From contig CAZOPF010000098.1 of NCBI GenBank assembly GCA_964581605.1, positions 1 through 20,480 of the forward strand: a stretch of DNA of 20,480 bases. The letters run 5' to 3'. The first letter of the stretch is position 1. Each line of letters starts with the position of its first letter. Below the pieces are notes generated by a model, which saw only the letters and a program-made list of their open reading frames with translations, searched no databases and was not told where the DNA came from. This document shows, in pieces, positions 7,245 to 15,560 of the stretch. Both the position numbers and the translations under genes were made by a program. This stretch comes from CAADGU01 sp964581605. GTDB taxonomy: Bacteria > Chloroflexota > Anaerolineae > Promineifilales > Promineifilaceae.

Positions 7245-9275
7245 ATGTTATCCCCATTTGAAAAAGCCGCCTTCATCTTTCTATTGGTGGTATGTGTCGT
7301 TGCCACCATCAACACCTTTAGCCTAATGGCCCGCATTGTTGGGCGCGGGCAGGGCAGGCTGGGCACAAACCAGGTTATCCGCCGTGTGCGCGCAGGTATC
7401 CTGGCCCTCTTTTCTCAGGGGCGTATCATTCGCCATCGCCGCCGTACATCCATCTTTCATTACCTGGTTGCCTGGGGCTTCATCTTCTATCTGCTCGTGA
7501 ACGGTGTAGAAATAGCCGAAGGATTGATTAGCGGTTTTCATGTGCCAGACAACGTTATAGGCAATGTGTATCGGTTAGCGGCCGACCTGTTTGGCACACT
7601 GGTACTTATCGGCATCTTCTATTTTCTGCTGCGCCGGTTTGCCTTTGGTGATCCCGCCCTCACCGCCAGCGATAATGTGCTGCTGCACCCTGATGTCCGC
7701 GCCGGGGCCATCATGCGCGACTCCTTTATCGTCATCCTCTTTATTACCTTGCACATCGGTTTTCGGCAAATAGCGGCCGCCTCATTGGTTGCACTGGAAG
7801 GGGGCAGCGACCCCTGGCAACCTACTGCCACCCTCATTGCCCAAACTTTGCTTAGTGGTCTGAGCGACCAGGGTTTAAGCAGCCTGTGGCACTTTAGCTG
7901 GTGGATGGCGGTGGGGCTGATTGTTATATTCCTGCCCTACTTCCCCTACACCAAACATGCCCATCTGTTCATGGGGCCCGTCAACTTTATGACACAGCCT
8001 GAGCGCAGCTACCTGGGAGAAATGCACACACTTAATTTTGAAGATGAGTCTATTGAGCAGTTTGGAGCGGGCAGCCTCTTTGATCTGAGCCAGAAGCAGA
8101 TTTTGGATGGCTTTGCCTGCATTATGTGTAATCGCTGCCAGGAAGTATGCCCGGCCTACAATACTGGCAAGGAACTATCCCCGGCCGCTATTGAAATTAA
8201 TAAGCGCTATCTGTATCGAAATGATATGACAGGGCTGGCCGGAGGCACGGCCGCGCCCATTCCCCTGCTTGACACCATCATCAGCGAAAGTGCCTTGTGG
8301 GCCTGCACCGCCTGCGGCCATTGCATTGAGGTTTGCCCGGTTGGTAATACCCCCATGCTAGACATTATGGATATGCGCCGTGATCAGGTTTTGATGAGCA
8401 GTGCGTTCCCCGCTCAGTTAAAGGGTGCATTTGTTGGCATGGAACGCATGGGCAACCCCTGGCAATCCACCGAAGACCGCATGGCCTGGGCCGCGCCACT
8501 GCCCTTTGCCGTGCCCCTGGCCGAAGAAAACCCGGACTACGAATATCTGCTGTGGGTTGGCTGCGCTGGCGCTTTTAACCCGGATGCGCAAGAAGTAACT
8601 CGCGCCGTGGCCACTATTTTGCATGAGGCTGGCGTCAGTTTTGCCGTCTTGGGTGATGCCGAAAGCTGCACAGGGGATTCTGCCCGCCGTGCTGGCAATG
8701 AGTATCTGTTTTATGAAATGGCGCAGGGCAATATCGAAACACTCAACGCCGCCGGAGCCGATAAGAAGCGCATTGTCACCAGTTGCCCGCATTGCTTTAC
8801 CACTATTGGCAAGGAATACGGCGAGTTGGGCGGCCATTACCAGGTATTCCACCACACGCAGTTGATTGCCGATCTGGTAGGCACAGGCAAACTGCGGCTC
8901 AATGGCAAAACGCTGGAAAAGGTCACATACCATGACCCCTGTTACCTGGGGCGACACAATGGGGTGATCGCCGCACCACGCACGGCGCTGGCGCAGGCAG
9001 GGGTGGCACTGTTGGAAATGGGACGGCACGGCCGTGATTCATTCTGTTGTGGCGCAGGCGGGGCCCAGTATTGGAAGGAGGAGGAACATGGGGGTACGGC
9101 CGTCAACGCCACCCGTTTTGCCGAAGCACAAACGACTGGTGCGGCCACATTGGCCGTTGGCTGCCCCTTCTGCGCCACCATGATGAGAGACGCCAACCGT
9201 GAAAAAGGGGAACCGATGCGGGTGCAAGATGTAGCCCAGGTTGTCCTGGCCGCAATGGAAAAACAAGAAGTGTAG
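7245..9275 (+). CDS. Membrane NarI-like / 4Fe-4S / CCG-domain oxidoreductase (probable ETF:menaquinone oxidoreductase)
   Basis: ATG 7245 has AGGAG 8 nt upstream and gives 676 aa; the upstream TTG at 7194 is not needed. Residues 1-235 hold five membrane helices like nitrate reductase gamma (cytochrome b), with candidate haem histidines at H72, H170, H216 and H238. Two [4Fe-4S] motifs follow: C292-C295-C298-C302P and C354-C357-C360-C364P. Then come two CCG-type domains: C440/C475/C514-C517 and C566, C601-C602, C640-C643. The second has the complete CX34CCX37CXXC pattern of HdrB/HdrD. This order matches the ETF:(methyl)menaquinone oxidoreductases of fatty-acid degraders, which move electrons from ETF to the quinone pool. 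An acyl-CoA dehydrogenase three genes away fits this. The substrate assignment is inference; GlpC/LldE-like or DsrK-like roles are alternatives. Confidence 0.85.
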   Translation: MLSPFEKAAFIFLLVVCVVATINTFSLMARIVGRGQGRLGTNQVIRRVRAGILALFSQGRIIRHRRRTSIFHYLVAWGFIFYLLVNGVEIAEGLISGFHVPDNVIGNVYRLAADLFGTLVLIGIFYFLLRRFAFGDPALTASDNVLLHPDVRAGAIMRDSFIVILFITLHIGFRQIAAASLVALEGGSDPWQPTATLIAQTLLSGLSDQGLSSLWHFSWWMAVGLIVIFLPYFPYTKHAHLFMGPVNFMTQPERSYLGEMHTLNFEDESIEQFGAGSLFDLSQKQILDGFACIMCNRCQEVCPAYNTGKELSPAAIEINKRYLYRNDMTGLAGGTAAPIPLLDTIISESALWACTACGHCIEVCPVGNTPMLDIMDMRRDQVLMSSAFPAQLKGAFVGMERMGNPWQSTEDRMAWAAPLPFAVPLAEENPDYEYLLWVGCAGAFNPDAQEVTRAVATILHEAGVSFAVLGDAESCTGDSARRAGNEYLFYEMAQGNIETLNAAGADKKRIVTSCPHCFTTIGKEYGELGGHYQVFHHTQLIADLVGTGKLRLNGKTLEKVTYHDPCYLGRHNGVIAAPRTALAQAGVALLEMGRHGRDSFCCGAGGAQYWKEEEHGGTAVNATRFAEAQTTGAATLAVGCPFCATMMRDANREKGEPMRVQDVAQVVLAAMEKQEV

Positions 9276-9315
9276 GGGTTGGAGACTAGTATCAGCAACT
9301 AGCCACCGGCCCCTA
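9273..9315. terminator. Bidirectional terminator-like hairpin between convergent genes
   Basis: TAGGGG (9273-9278) pairs with CCCCTA (9310-9315), continued by TTGG/CCGG with two wobble pairs, a 3x3 internal loop, and CTAGT/ACTAG closing the apical loop. The stem begins at the stop codon of the oxidoreductase gene and ends 2 nt before the rlmH stop. Plus-strand transcripts continue into CTTTATTTG and minus-strand transcripts into TTCTTGTTTT, both moderately U-rich. Confidence 0.6.
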
Positions 9316-9317
9316 CT

Positions 9318-9797
9318 TTATTTGTGGTAGCTTTCCCCGGCAACGATGGTGCCGGCGCGGTATAGCTGTTCGAGCAACAAGAGGCGGGCAATTTCATGGG
9401 GAAAGGTGAGGCGAGAGAGGGAAAGTGAATCCTGGCAGTTTTGCAGCACTTCCGTTGACAAACCAACGGGGCCACCAATAAGAAAGGCGATACGGCCGTA
9501 CAACCCAATCTGATTCCGCACAAATTCCGCCAACTCGATGCTGTCTAACGGCCGTCCGGTGGAAATCAACGCAATGCGTCGGTTCACCCCCTCTGTTGCC
9601 TTCAACAATGCCTGTCCTTCCTTCTGCATCGCCACGTCATCCGGCACCCCTTTACCCACCACATCCTTCACTTCCACTAACTGCACATCGGTATACCGGC
9701 CCAGCCGCTTCAAAAAATCATCCTGAATAAAGCGGAATTGCACGGATTTGAGCTTGCCTACGGCGGCAATAGTAATATGTCCAGAGAGTTTTTCCAT
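9318..9797 (-). CDS. rlmH: 23S rRNA (pseudouridine1915-N3)-methyltransferase RlmH
   Basis: A SPOUT-fold methyltransferase that methylates pseudouridine 1915 in helix 69 of 23S rRNA, using S-adenosylmethionine. The signature trefoil-knot elements are present: FLIGGPVGLS for SAM binding, LSRLTFPHEIARLLLLEQLY, and the terminal AGTIVAGESYHK. From ATG 9797 the protein is 159 aa, the family's usual size, and begins MEKLSGHITIAAVGKLK, where the conserved strand starts. Upstream in-frame starts up to GTG 9842 would add 15 residues translated from a repeat-like stretch and are unlikely. No clear ribosome binding site is visible. The gene converges on the plus-strand oxidoreductase and follows the metal ATPase on the same strand. 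Confidence 0.95.
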   Translation of the reverse strand: MEKLSGHITIAAVGKLKSVQFRFIQDDFLKRLGRYTDVQLVEVKDVVGKGVPDDVAMQKEGQALLKATEGVNRRIALISTGRPLDSIELAEFVRNQIGLYGRIAFLIGGPVGLSTEVLQNCQDSLSLSRLTFPHEIARLLLLEQLYRAGTIVAGESYHK

Positions 9798-9803
9798 ATG
9801 AGA

Positions 9804-9856
9804 ATCGTGATACGTGATGTGTGAAATCATATCACGAGTCACGCTTCACGCCTCAT
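9804..9856. repeat. Word-repeat sequence (CGTGATA/TCACG family) at the rlmH 5' end
   Basis: This stretch repeats CGTGAT and TCACG-type words in both orientations and contains the inverted pair CGTGATA (9806-9812) and TATCACG (9830-9836). It covers the gap between the metal ATPase stop and rlmH and includes the last codon of the ATPase gene. The word ACGCCTCAT (9848-9856) recurs inverted at 16299-16307. Confidence 0.5.
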
Positions 9857-12297
9857 TTTTCCCTATAGCGCAGCAAACGCATCCCGTTCAGCGAAACGAG
9901 GACGGTGCCCCCTTCATGGCCCAACACAGCCACCGGCAGCGATAACTCGCCAAAAATGATAAAAAATAGCATGACCACAATGGCTGAAATAGCAAAAACC
10001 AGATTAACAACCAAGGTGCGGCGCGTCTGTTTGCTCAGGCCAATGACGTAAGGGATATTTTTCAGGTCATCACCCATCAACACAATATCGGCCGTTTCCA
10101 GCGCCACATCGGTTCCGGCTGCACCCATGGCCATGCCGATGTCCGCAGCTGCCAGGGCCGGGGCATCATTCACGCCATCTCCCACCATGATGGTGGGGCC
10201 ATATTTTTCCTGAACCTGCCTCACGGCCGTGACCTTATCTTCTGGCAATAAATCGGCAAACACTTCATCCACCCCAGCTTGTTGGGCAATATGCCGCGCC
10301 ACCCGTTCATGGTCGCCAGTCAACATGACAATACGCTCAATGCCCCGCTGCCGCAGATCGGCAATTACCTGGGACGCATCCGGGCGGATCACATCGGCAT
10401 AGGCAATCACGCCTAACACACGGCCCGACGCCGCTTGGGGTTCGCCGTCGGCCACCACCACGCTCGTCTTCCCTTCATCCTGGTACCCGGCCACCACCAC
10501 CTGCGCCTCGGCTAAACCAGCCAGGTTATGCTCCGCAAACAGGCGTAGATTGCCCACCTGGACATGACGGCCGCCAGCCTCCAGATGGCCGTCCACCTTC
10601 GCCTGTACCCCCTTGCCCGTCACTGAACTAAAGGAGCGCACAGTGGGCACAACCAGCCCCCGGCCGTTCGCAGCCTGGATGGTGGCCTGGGCTAAGGGAT
10701 GTTCCGATTTGGATTCGACGGCCGTAGCCAGCGCCAATAATTCATCTTCAGTTACATTTGCCAGGGGATGAATGTCCGTCACCTGTGGTTTGCCCACCGT
10801 CAACGTGCCCGTCTTATCAAAAGCAATCACCCGAATCGTGGCCGCATTTTCCACATAAATCCCCCCCTTAAACAGCACACCCCGCTTGGCCCCATTGCCA
10901 ATCGCCGACAGCACCGTTGCCGGTGTGCTGATCACAATCGCACACGGCGATGCCGCCACCAAAATCGTCATCGCCTGATAAAACGCCTCATCAAACGGCA
11001 CATTGAGCAGCGTCGGCGGAATGACAATAAACAACGCCGTCAAGATGATCACACCCAACGCATAATACTGTTCCGCCTGGTCAATAAAACGCTGTGTTTC
11101 CGCCTTTTCGCTGCGCGCCTCTTCCACCATTTGAATCAGGCGGGCAATGGTCGAATCCTTCGCCAGCCTGGTCACACGCACATCCAGGCTGCCCGTCTGG
11201 TTGATCGCGCCCGCCAGAATCAGGTCGCCATTTTGTTTGGCCACCGGAATAGATTCGCCGGTAATGGCCGATTGGTCCACACTGCTTTCACCGGCCACCA
11301 CCAACCCATCCAGGGCAATACGGTCGCCCGGTTTCACAATCATCAGGTCGCCGATGTTCACTTTTTCAATGGGTAGTTCGATCTCCCGGTCGCCGCGCAT
11401 GATCCGGGCCGTAGACGGCCGTAACTGCATCAACGCCCGAATTGCATGCCGGGTGCGGTCCATGGCAAAATCTTGCAGCACATTAGACAACGAAAAGAGG
11501 AAGAGCAGCATCGCTCCCTCAAAAAATTCGCCCACCAACGCCGCGCCTATGGCCGCCAGCACCATCAGCAAATCTACATCTATCGTTCGCTGCCGCAGCG
11601 ACTCGATCCCCCCCTTCAAGCCATAATAGCCACCAAAAACATAGGCTACGCCATACAAACCCATCACCAGCCAGGCGGCCGCCTGCTGGCGATACAGAAT
11701 CCAGGCGGCCATCATGCTGACCAGGGTGATGACGGTAAAGATCGCTTCGGTATTATGGCTGAACCAGTGCCACATCTGGCGGCGGTTGGAGGGGAGCGCG
11801 ATGGTATCGGCGATGGTTTCAGGCACGGCCGTGTCCACTTCCACTGCCGCCGATGGTTTCACCACCACCCCCATTTGGGTAATATGACGGGTAATGTCCT
11901 GAGCATTGGTCCGGCTCCCATCAAAAGCAATAGACAGGGTGCCGCCCATATAGCTGGCAGACACACGCTGAACGCCGGGCAACTGGCCCACCCGTCGTTC
12001 TAATCCCACCGCACACGACTCACACGCCCGCCCACCCTGCCGCCCCAGCCGCAGCGTACACTTCTCCCACCGTCGGCTGAGCAAAGGCAACATCGCCTGC
12101 GACAATTCATCCACTCGTGCCGGGTCAATTTGGGCCGGATCGTAATCAATACTCAGCTGGTGATCACCGGGGATCAAGTTGATTTGCACAATGCCCGGCT
12201 CCTCAGCCACCAGGTGGTTAACCACTTCTGCACAATTCTCATCTGAAGATATAGATTGTGAAGATATGGATTGTAAAGATTTGGCTCGTTCGTTCAT
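9853..12297 (-). CDS. P1B-4-like heavy-metal P-type ATPase with tandem N-terminal HMA-type domains
   Basis: An 814-aa metal efflux ATPase. P-type motifs are TGES (346-349), phosphorylated D494 in DKTGTLT, the SEHP metal-ATPase motif, TGDH and GDGVNDAP. The membrane metal site reads SPC (450-452) instead of CPC, and the last helix carries HEGGT (794-798). SPC plus HEGGT defines the P1B-4 group, whose members export Co, Fe(II), Ni or Zn. The N-terminus is unusual for that group: residues 20-80 look like a degenerate HMA fold without CxxC, and residues 81-148 are a second HMA with C92-E-S-C95. Transmembrane pairs lie at about 183-225, 240-275, 412-455 and 760-790. ATG 12297 has only a weak GGGA upstream. 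The 15-bp repeat encoding QSISS twice near the start is odd. Metal specificity cannot be read from sequence. Confidence 0.93.
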   Translation of the reverse strand: MNERAKSLQSISSQSISSDENCAEVVNHLVAEEPGIVQINLIPGDHQLSIDYDPAQIDPARVDELSQAMLPLLSRRWEKCTLRLGRQGGRACESCAVGLERRVGQLPGVQRVSASYMGGTLSIAFDGSRTNAQDITRHITQMGVVVKPSAAVEVDTAVPETIADTIALPSNRRQMWHWFSHNTEAIFTVITLVSMMAAWILYRQQAAAWLVMGLYGVAYVFGGYYGLKGGIESLRQRTIDVDLLMVLAAIGAALVGEFFEGAMLLFLFSLSNVLQDFAMDRTRHAIRALMQLRPSTARIMRGDREIELPIEKVNIGDLMIVKPGDRIALDGLVVAGESSVDQSAITGESIPVAKQNGDLILAGAINQTGSLDVRVTRLAKDSTIARLIQMVEEARSEKAETQRFIDQAEQYYALGVIILTALFIVIPPTLLNVPFDEAFYQAMTILVAASPCAIVISTPATVLSAIGNGAKRGVLFKGGIYVENAATIRVIAFDKTGTLTVGKPQVTDIHPLANVTEDELLALATAVESKSEHPLAQATIQAANGRGLVVPTVRSFSSVTGKGVQAKVDGHLEAGGRHVQVGNLRLFAEHNLAGLAEAQVVVAGYQDEGKTSVVVADGEPQAASGRVLGVIAYADVIRPDASQVIADLRQRGIERIVMLTGDHERVARHIAQQAGVDEVFADLLPEDKVTAVRQVQEKYGPTIMVGDGVNDAPALAAADIGMAMGAAGTDVALETADIVLMGDDLKNIPYVIGLSKQTRRTLVVNLVFAISAIVVMLFFIIFGELSLPVAVLGHEGGTVLVSLNGMRLLRYREK

Positions 12298-12436
12298 TAT
12301 CTAGTCCCGTTAACTTACACGGTTCATTTTACGCTAAAGGGGAACGGCCGTAGCGTGTGTTTTGCCACCTTTTGCCAATGACAAACGGCCGTATGAATCC
12401 CCATCAACAATTAAATGAACAAGGATTAGTTTTTAA

Positions 12437-12452
12437 TTTAACTCTGGTTAAA
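12437..12452. promoter_or_regulatory. AT-rich inverted repeat upstream of the metal ATPase
   Basis: TTTAAC-N4-GTTAAA, flanked by further A/T symmetry, lies in the 218-bp gap about 140 bp before the metal ATPase start. AT-rich palindromes of this sort are typical operators of ArsR/SmtB or Fur-like metalloregulators, but no regulator gene is present here and the match is generic. Confidence 0.25.
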
Positions 12453-12462
12453 AATTGTAGCA

Positions 12463-12501
12463 CAAAAAAGAGCAATTGAGTAATTGCCCAATTACTCAAT
12501 T
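12463..12501 (-). terminator. Terminator-like hairpin after the acyl-CoA dehydrogenase gene
   Basis: Perfect 13-bp arms AATTGAGTAATTG (12474-12486) and CAATTACTCAATT (12489-12501) with a 2-nt centre lie 15 nt past the dehydrogenase stop. On the minus strand they are followed by GCTCTTTTTT. The stem is AT-rich, so it is a weaker terminator than usual. Further copies of the words CAATTAC and CCCAAT extend to 12522, into the last codons of the gene, so this is also one of the word-repeat sites. Confidence 0.55.
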
Positions 12502-12515
12502 ACCCAATATCACAA

Positions 12516-13664
12516 TTACAGTCCCAAAATATGCCGGGCAATGACCAACCGTTGGATTTCGCTCGTCCCCTCACCAATCGTCATCAGCCGTGTATCGCGG
12601 TACAGCCGCTCCACCTCAAATTCGGCACTGTAACCGTAGCCACCATGTACCTGAATGGCAGTGCGGCACACCCGCTCGCTAACCTCGGTGGCGAACAATT
12701 TAGCCATCGCCGCCTCTTTGGTATACGGCTTGCCCTGCCCCTTCAGCCAGGCTGCCCAATAAACCATCAGCCGCGCCGCCTGCAATTCGGTGGCCGCGTC
12801 AGCCAACATCCACTGCACCGCCTGATGCTGCTTGATGGGCTGGCCGAATGTCTCGCGTTCGTGGGCATATTTGACGGCCGCTTCATACGCCGCCTGCCCC
12901 AACCCCACCGCCAACGCGCCAATGCCCACCCGCCCACTATCCAGCGTGGCTAACGTTTGCTGCAAACCGCGCCCTTCCGTGCCCAACAGATTAGCCAGAG
13001 GCACACGCACTTCATCAAAGGTGACAGCGTGGGTGGGTGAACCCTTCAACCCCATCTTCTTCTCAGCCGGAGCAATGGTGACGCCAGGGGTGTTTGCAGG
13101 CACAAGGATGTGGCTGAGCGAACGGCTGCCGCCGGCGGTATCAGTACGCACCAACACCACCATGAGATCGGCGACGGAGGCGTTGGTCATCCACATTTTT
13201 TGGCCGTCAATGATCCAGGAGTCGCCTTCTTTGACGGCCGTTGTCCGCACCCCGCCCTGCAAATCTGACCCCGCCCCCGGTTCCGTCAGCGACAGGCAGG
13301 CCAATTTGCCTTTGCCGGTTGCCAGATGCGGCAGCCATTCTTGCTTTTGGGCTTCGCTGCCATATTTGACAATAGGCCCCAACGCCAGCCCATTATGCGC
13401 CGAAATGGCCAGCGCGGTGGAGCCACAGCCCCAGCCCAACTCCTCAATGGCGATGGCCGCGCTGAGGGCGTCTACGGCCGCGCCACCATACTCCTCCGGC
13501 ACTTCCAGCCCCAACAGGCCGAGGGGTCCCATTTTGTGTACGGCCGTCCAGTTAAACTCCCCCGTCTCATCTGTATGGCGGGCCAAAGGTTTTAGCTCCT
13601 TCGCCACAAACTCATGCACCACATGACGAAACTCGCGCTGTTCTTCCGTTAGTTGAAAATCCAT
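12516..13664 (-). CDS. Acyl-CoA dehydrogenase
   Basis: A 382-aa FAD enzyme of the short/medium-chain acyl-CoA dehydrogenase family, oxidising acyl-CoA to trans-2-enoyl-CoA and passing electrons to ETF. Family motifs are LSLTEPGAGSDLQG (FAD/substrate loop), WMTNASVADLMVVLVRT, and the C-terminal YRDTRLMTIGEGTSEIQRLV, whose first Glu in GEGTSEI is the usual catalytic base position. Length is normal. GAGGAG 6 nt before ATG 13664 fixes the start. A TATAAT box lies close upstream (13699-13704) and a terminator-like hairpin downstream, so it is probably monocistronic. Chain length cannot be told; butyryl-, isovaleryl- or glutaryl-type substrates remain possible. The nearby membrane oxidoreductase is a plausible route for its electrons. 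Confidence 0.95.
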   Translation of the reverse strand: MDFQLTEEQREFRHVVHEFVAKELKPLARHTDETGEFNWTAVHKMGPLGLLGLEVPEEYGGAAVDALSAAIAIEELGWGCGSTALAISAHNGLALGPIVKYGSEAQKQEWLPHLATGKGKLACLSLTEPGAGSDLQGGVRTTAVKEGDSWIIDGQKMWMTNASVADLMVVLVRTDTAGGSRSLSHILVPANTPGVTIAPAEKKMGLKGSPTHAVTFDEVRVPLANLLGTEGRGLQQTLATLDSGRVGIGALAVGLGQAAYEAAVKYAHERETFGQPIKQHQAVQWMLADAATELQAARLMVYWAAWLKGQGKPYTKEAAMAKLFATEVSERVCRTAIQVHGGYGYSAEFEVERLYRDTRLMTIGEGTSEIQRLVIARHILGL

Positions 13665-13698
13665 GTAATCTCCTCAAATTCAGTGGGTTTTAAGCACA

Positions 13699-13704
13699 AT
13701 TATA
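13699..13704 (-). promoter_or_regulatory. -10 box of the acyl-CoA dehydrogenase gene
   Basis: A perfect TATAAT on the minus strand lies 35 nt before the ATG, giving a predicted start near 13692. No recognisable -35 box occurs at 16-18 bp, so an activator may be needed. A TGGCAGTGCCA palindrome (13741-13751) lies about 50 bp upstream of the predicted start and is a candidate regulator site. Confidence 0.4.
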
Positions 13705-13796
13705 AGCGCAGCTTTCAGCGCCAACCACTAAAAAAGCAGATGGCAGTGCCACAAAAAAGTTGTGAAAGTTAGCTTTAAGTGACGGCAGCCACCAGA

Positions 13797-13851
13797 GCAA
13801 CTTGCTATATGCCACATGCAACTTGCCACCATATGAAGTGCAACTGTATGG
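13797..13851. repeat. Word-repeat sequence (GCAACTTGC family) downstream of pyrG
   Basis: GCAACTTGC occurs at 13797-13805 and 13818-13826, with related words GCCACATGC and GTGCAACTG around them. GCAACTTGCCACC (13818-13830) recurs exactly, inverted, at 19432-19444. The rest of the 217-bp gap between pyrG and the dehydrogenase gene holds only the -10 box and palindrome noted separately. Confidence 0.5.
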
Positions 13852-13881
13852 CCTCGCTGAGTATATGTTTGTCAGACTACA

Positions 13882-15555
13882 CTAGACCGTTATGACCTCT
13901 TTTGGTTTGGGTGCTTTGCCGTTTTTGGTCGCTTTTTCTGGAGCAGCCAATTCTTCCTGGTGTCTGACGGCCGCGGCCACAAACGCCTTGAACAACGGAT
14001 GCGGCCGATTGGGGCGGCTCTTAAATTCGGGGTGGAACTGGCTGCCCAACATAAAGGGGTGATCGCGTAATTCGGCAACTTCTACCAGACGGCCGTCCGG
14101 CGACATCCCGCTCAACACCAGTCCATTCTTTTGCATAATCTCCCGGTACTTGTTGTTAAACTCCCAGCGGTGGCGGTGCCGTTCATCCACCTGTTCCACC
14201 CGATACGCCTCATACGCCTTCGTACCCGGTTTCAGCACACACGGATACGCCCCCAACCGCATCGTCCCCCCCATGTTAGACAAATCATGCTGGTCAGCCA
14301 TCAGGCTGATGATCGGCATTTCCGTCTGGCTATCAAACTCCGTGCTGTTGGCATCATCGCTACCTAAAATATTCCGCGCCAATTCAATGCACATCACCTG
14401 CAATCCCAGGCACAACCCCAGATAGGGCACCTGGTTTTCTCGTGCCCAGCGTGCCGTTTTGATCTTGCCTTCAATGCCCCGTTCACCAAAACCACCAGGT
14501 ACCACCACCCCATCCAATCCTTCAAATTGCTCCCAACCCTTCCCCTTTTCCAGGTCGCCGGAATGAATCCACTCAATCTCCACATGGCGATTGTTGACGG
14601 CCCCGGCATGGTACAACGCCTCGCGCACACTCATGTAAGCGTCGTGCAGTTCCACATATTTGCCCACAATGCCCAGGCGGATGGTTGGCTTCGGCCGTCG
14701 GATTTCCTCAATCATCTGCTGCCATTCCAGCATATCCGGCCGTGTCACCGTTTCCAGCTTCAGCCGTTCCACCACAAAACCATCCAGCCCCGCTTCATAC
14801 AGTAGCAGCGGGATACTGTATAAAATATCGCTGGTAGGCGCGGGGATAACGGCCCGCTCTTCCACATTACAAAAGAGGGCAATCTTCTGCACATGCTCAT
14901 GGGGAATCGGGTGGTCGGCGCGGGCGATGATCACATCAGGCTGAATACCAATGCCGCGCAATTCCCGGACGCTGTGTTGGGTAGGTTTCGTTTTTAATTC
15001 GCCGCTGGCCCCTACATGTGGCAGGAAAGTAACATGCACATAGAGTGTGTTATCTTGTCCCACATCAGAGCGCATCTGGCGCAATGCCTCCATAAACGGC
15101 AGGCTTTCAATGTCCCCTACCGTGCCGCCCACTTCCACCAGCACCACATCCGCCTCACTCTGGCGGGCCACCAGGTGGATGTTGCGTTTGATCTCGTCGG
15201 TGATATGGGGAATGACCTGAATGGTGCCCCCCAGGTAGTCACCGCGCCGTTCGCGGGCAATCACTTCGGCATATACCCGCCCGGTGGTCACGTTGGAAGC
15301 CTGGCTGAGGTTGATGTCAATGAAGCGTTCATAATGCCCCAAATCGAGGTCGGTTTCTGCCCCATCCTCCGTCACAAATACTTCGCCATGTTGGTAAGGG
15401 GACATGGTGCCAGGGTCTACATTGATGTAGGGGTCTAATTTTTGCACGGCCACTTTCAGCCCGCGTGCTTTGAGCAAACGGCCGAGGGCGGCGGCCGTCA
15501 CCCCTTTGCCTACGGAACTGACAACACCACCTGTAAAAAAGATAAATTTGGTCAT
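13882..15555 (-). CDS. pyrG: CTP synthase (glutamine-hydrolysing)
   Basis: Catalyses UTP + ATP + glutamine to CTP, the last step of pyrimidine nucleotide synthesis. From ATG 15555 it is 556 aa, close to the usual length. The N-terminal synthetase domain has the P-loop GGVVSSVGKG (9-18), KLDPYINVDPGTMSP and the GGTVGDIE motif. The C-terminal class I amidotransferase domain has C382 in LGLCLGLQ and the H508/E510 pair in FHPEF, so both active sites are complete. The start is set by GGAGGA 5 nt before ATG; the in-frame start at 15585 would lie inside the leader hairpin. The C-terminal tail is Lys/Ala-rich and variable. A terminator-like hairpin directly before the ribosome binding site suggests attenuation. 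Confidence 0.97.
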   Translation of the reverse strand: MTKFIFFTGGVVSSVGKGVTAAALGRLLKARGLKVAVQKLDPYINVDPGTMSPYQHGEVFVTEDGAETDLDLGHYERFIDINLSQASNVTTGRVYAEVIARERRGDYLGGTIQVIPHITDEIKRNIHLVARQSEADVVLVEVGGTVGDIESLPFMEALRQMRSDVGQDNTLYVHVTFLPHVGASGELKTKPTQHSVRELRGIGIQPDVIIARADHPIPHEHVQKIALFCNVEERAVIPAPTSDILYSIPLLLYEAGLDGFVVERLKLETVTRPDMLEWQQMIEEIRRPKPTIRLGIVGKYVELHDAYMSVREALYHAGAVNNRHVEIEWIHSGDLEKGKGWEQFEGLDGVVVPGGFGERGIEGKIKTARWARENQVPYLGLCLGLQVMCIELARNILGSDDANSTEFDSQTEMPIISLMADQHDLSNMGGTMRLGAYPCVLKPGTKAYEAYRVEQVDERHRHRWEFNNKYREIMQKNGLVLSGMSPDGRLVEVAELRDHPFMLGSQFHPEFKSRPNRPHPLFKAFVAAAVRHQEELAAPEKATKNGKAPKPKEVITV

Positions 15556-15560
15556 GGTTT

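Noticed and set aside
7245..9275. Lactate or glycerol-3-phosphate dehydrogenase iron-sulfur subunit (LldE/GlpC)
   Set aside because: Those lack the five-helix NarI-like domain, and no partner dehydrogenase gene adjoins; the membrane ETF-quinone type fits better.
11446..12003. Long plus-strand open frames opposite the metal ATPase, dehydrogenase (12832-13626) and S1 gene (1176-1727)
   Set aside because: They are antisense to well-supported genes, rich in His/Arg/Pro or Ser, and show no motifs.
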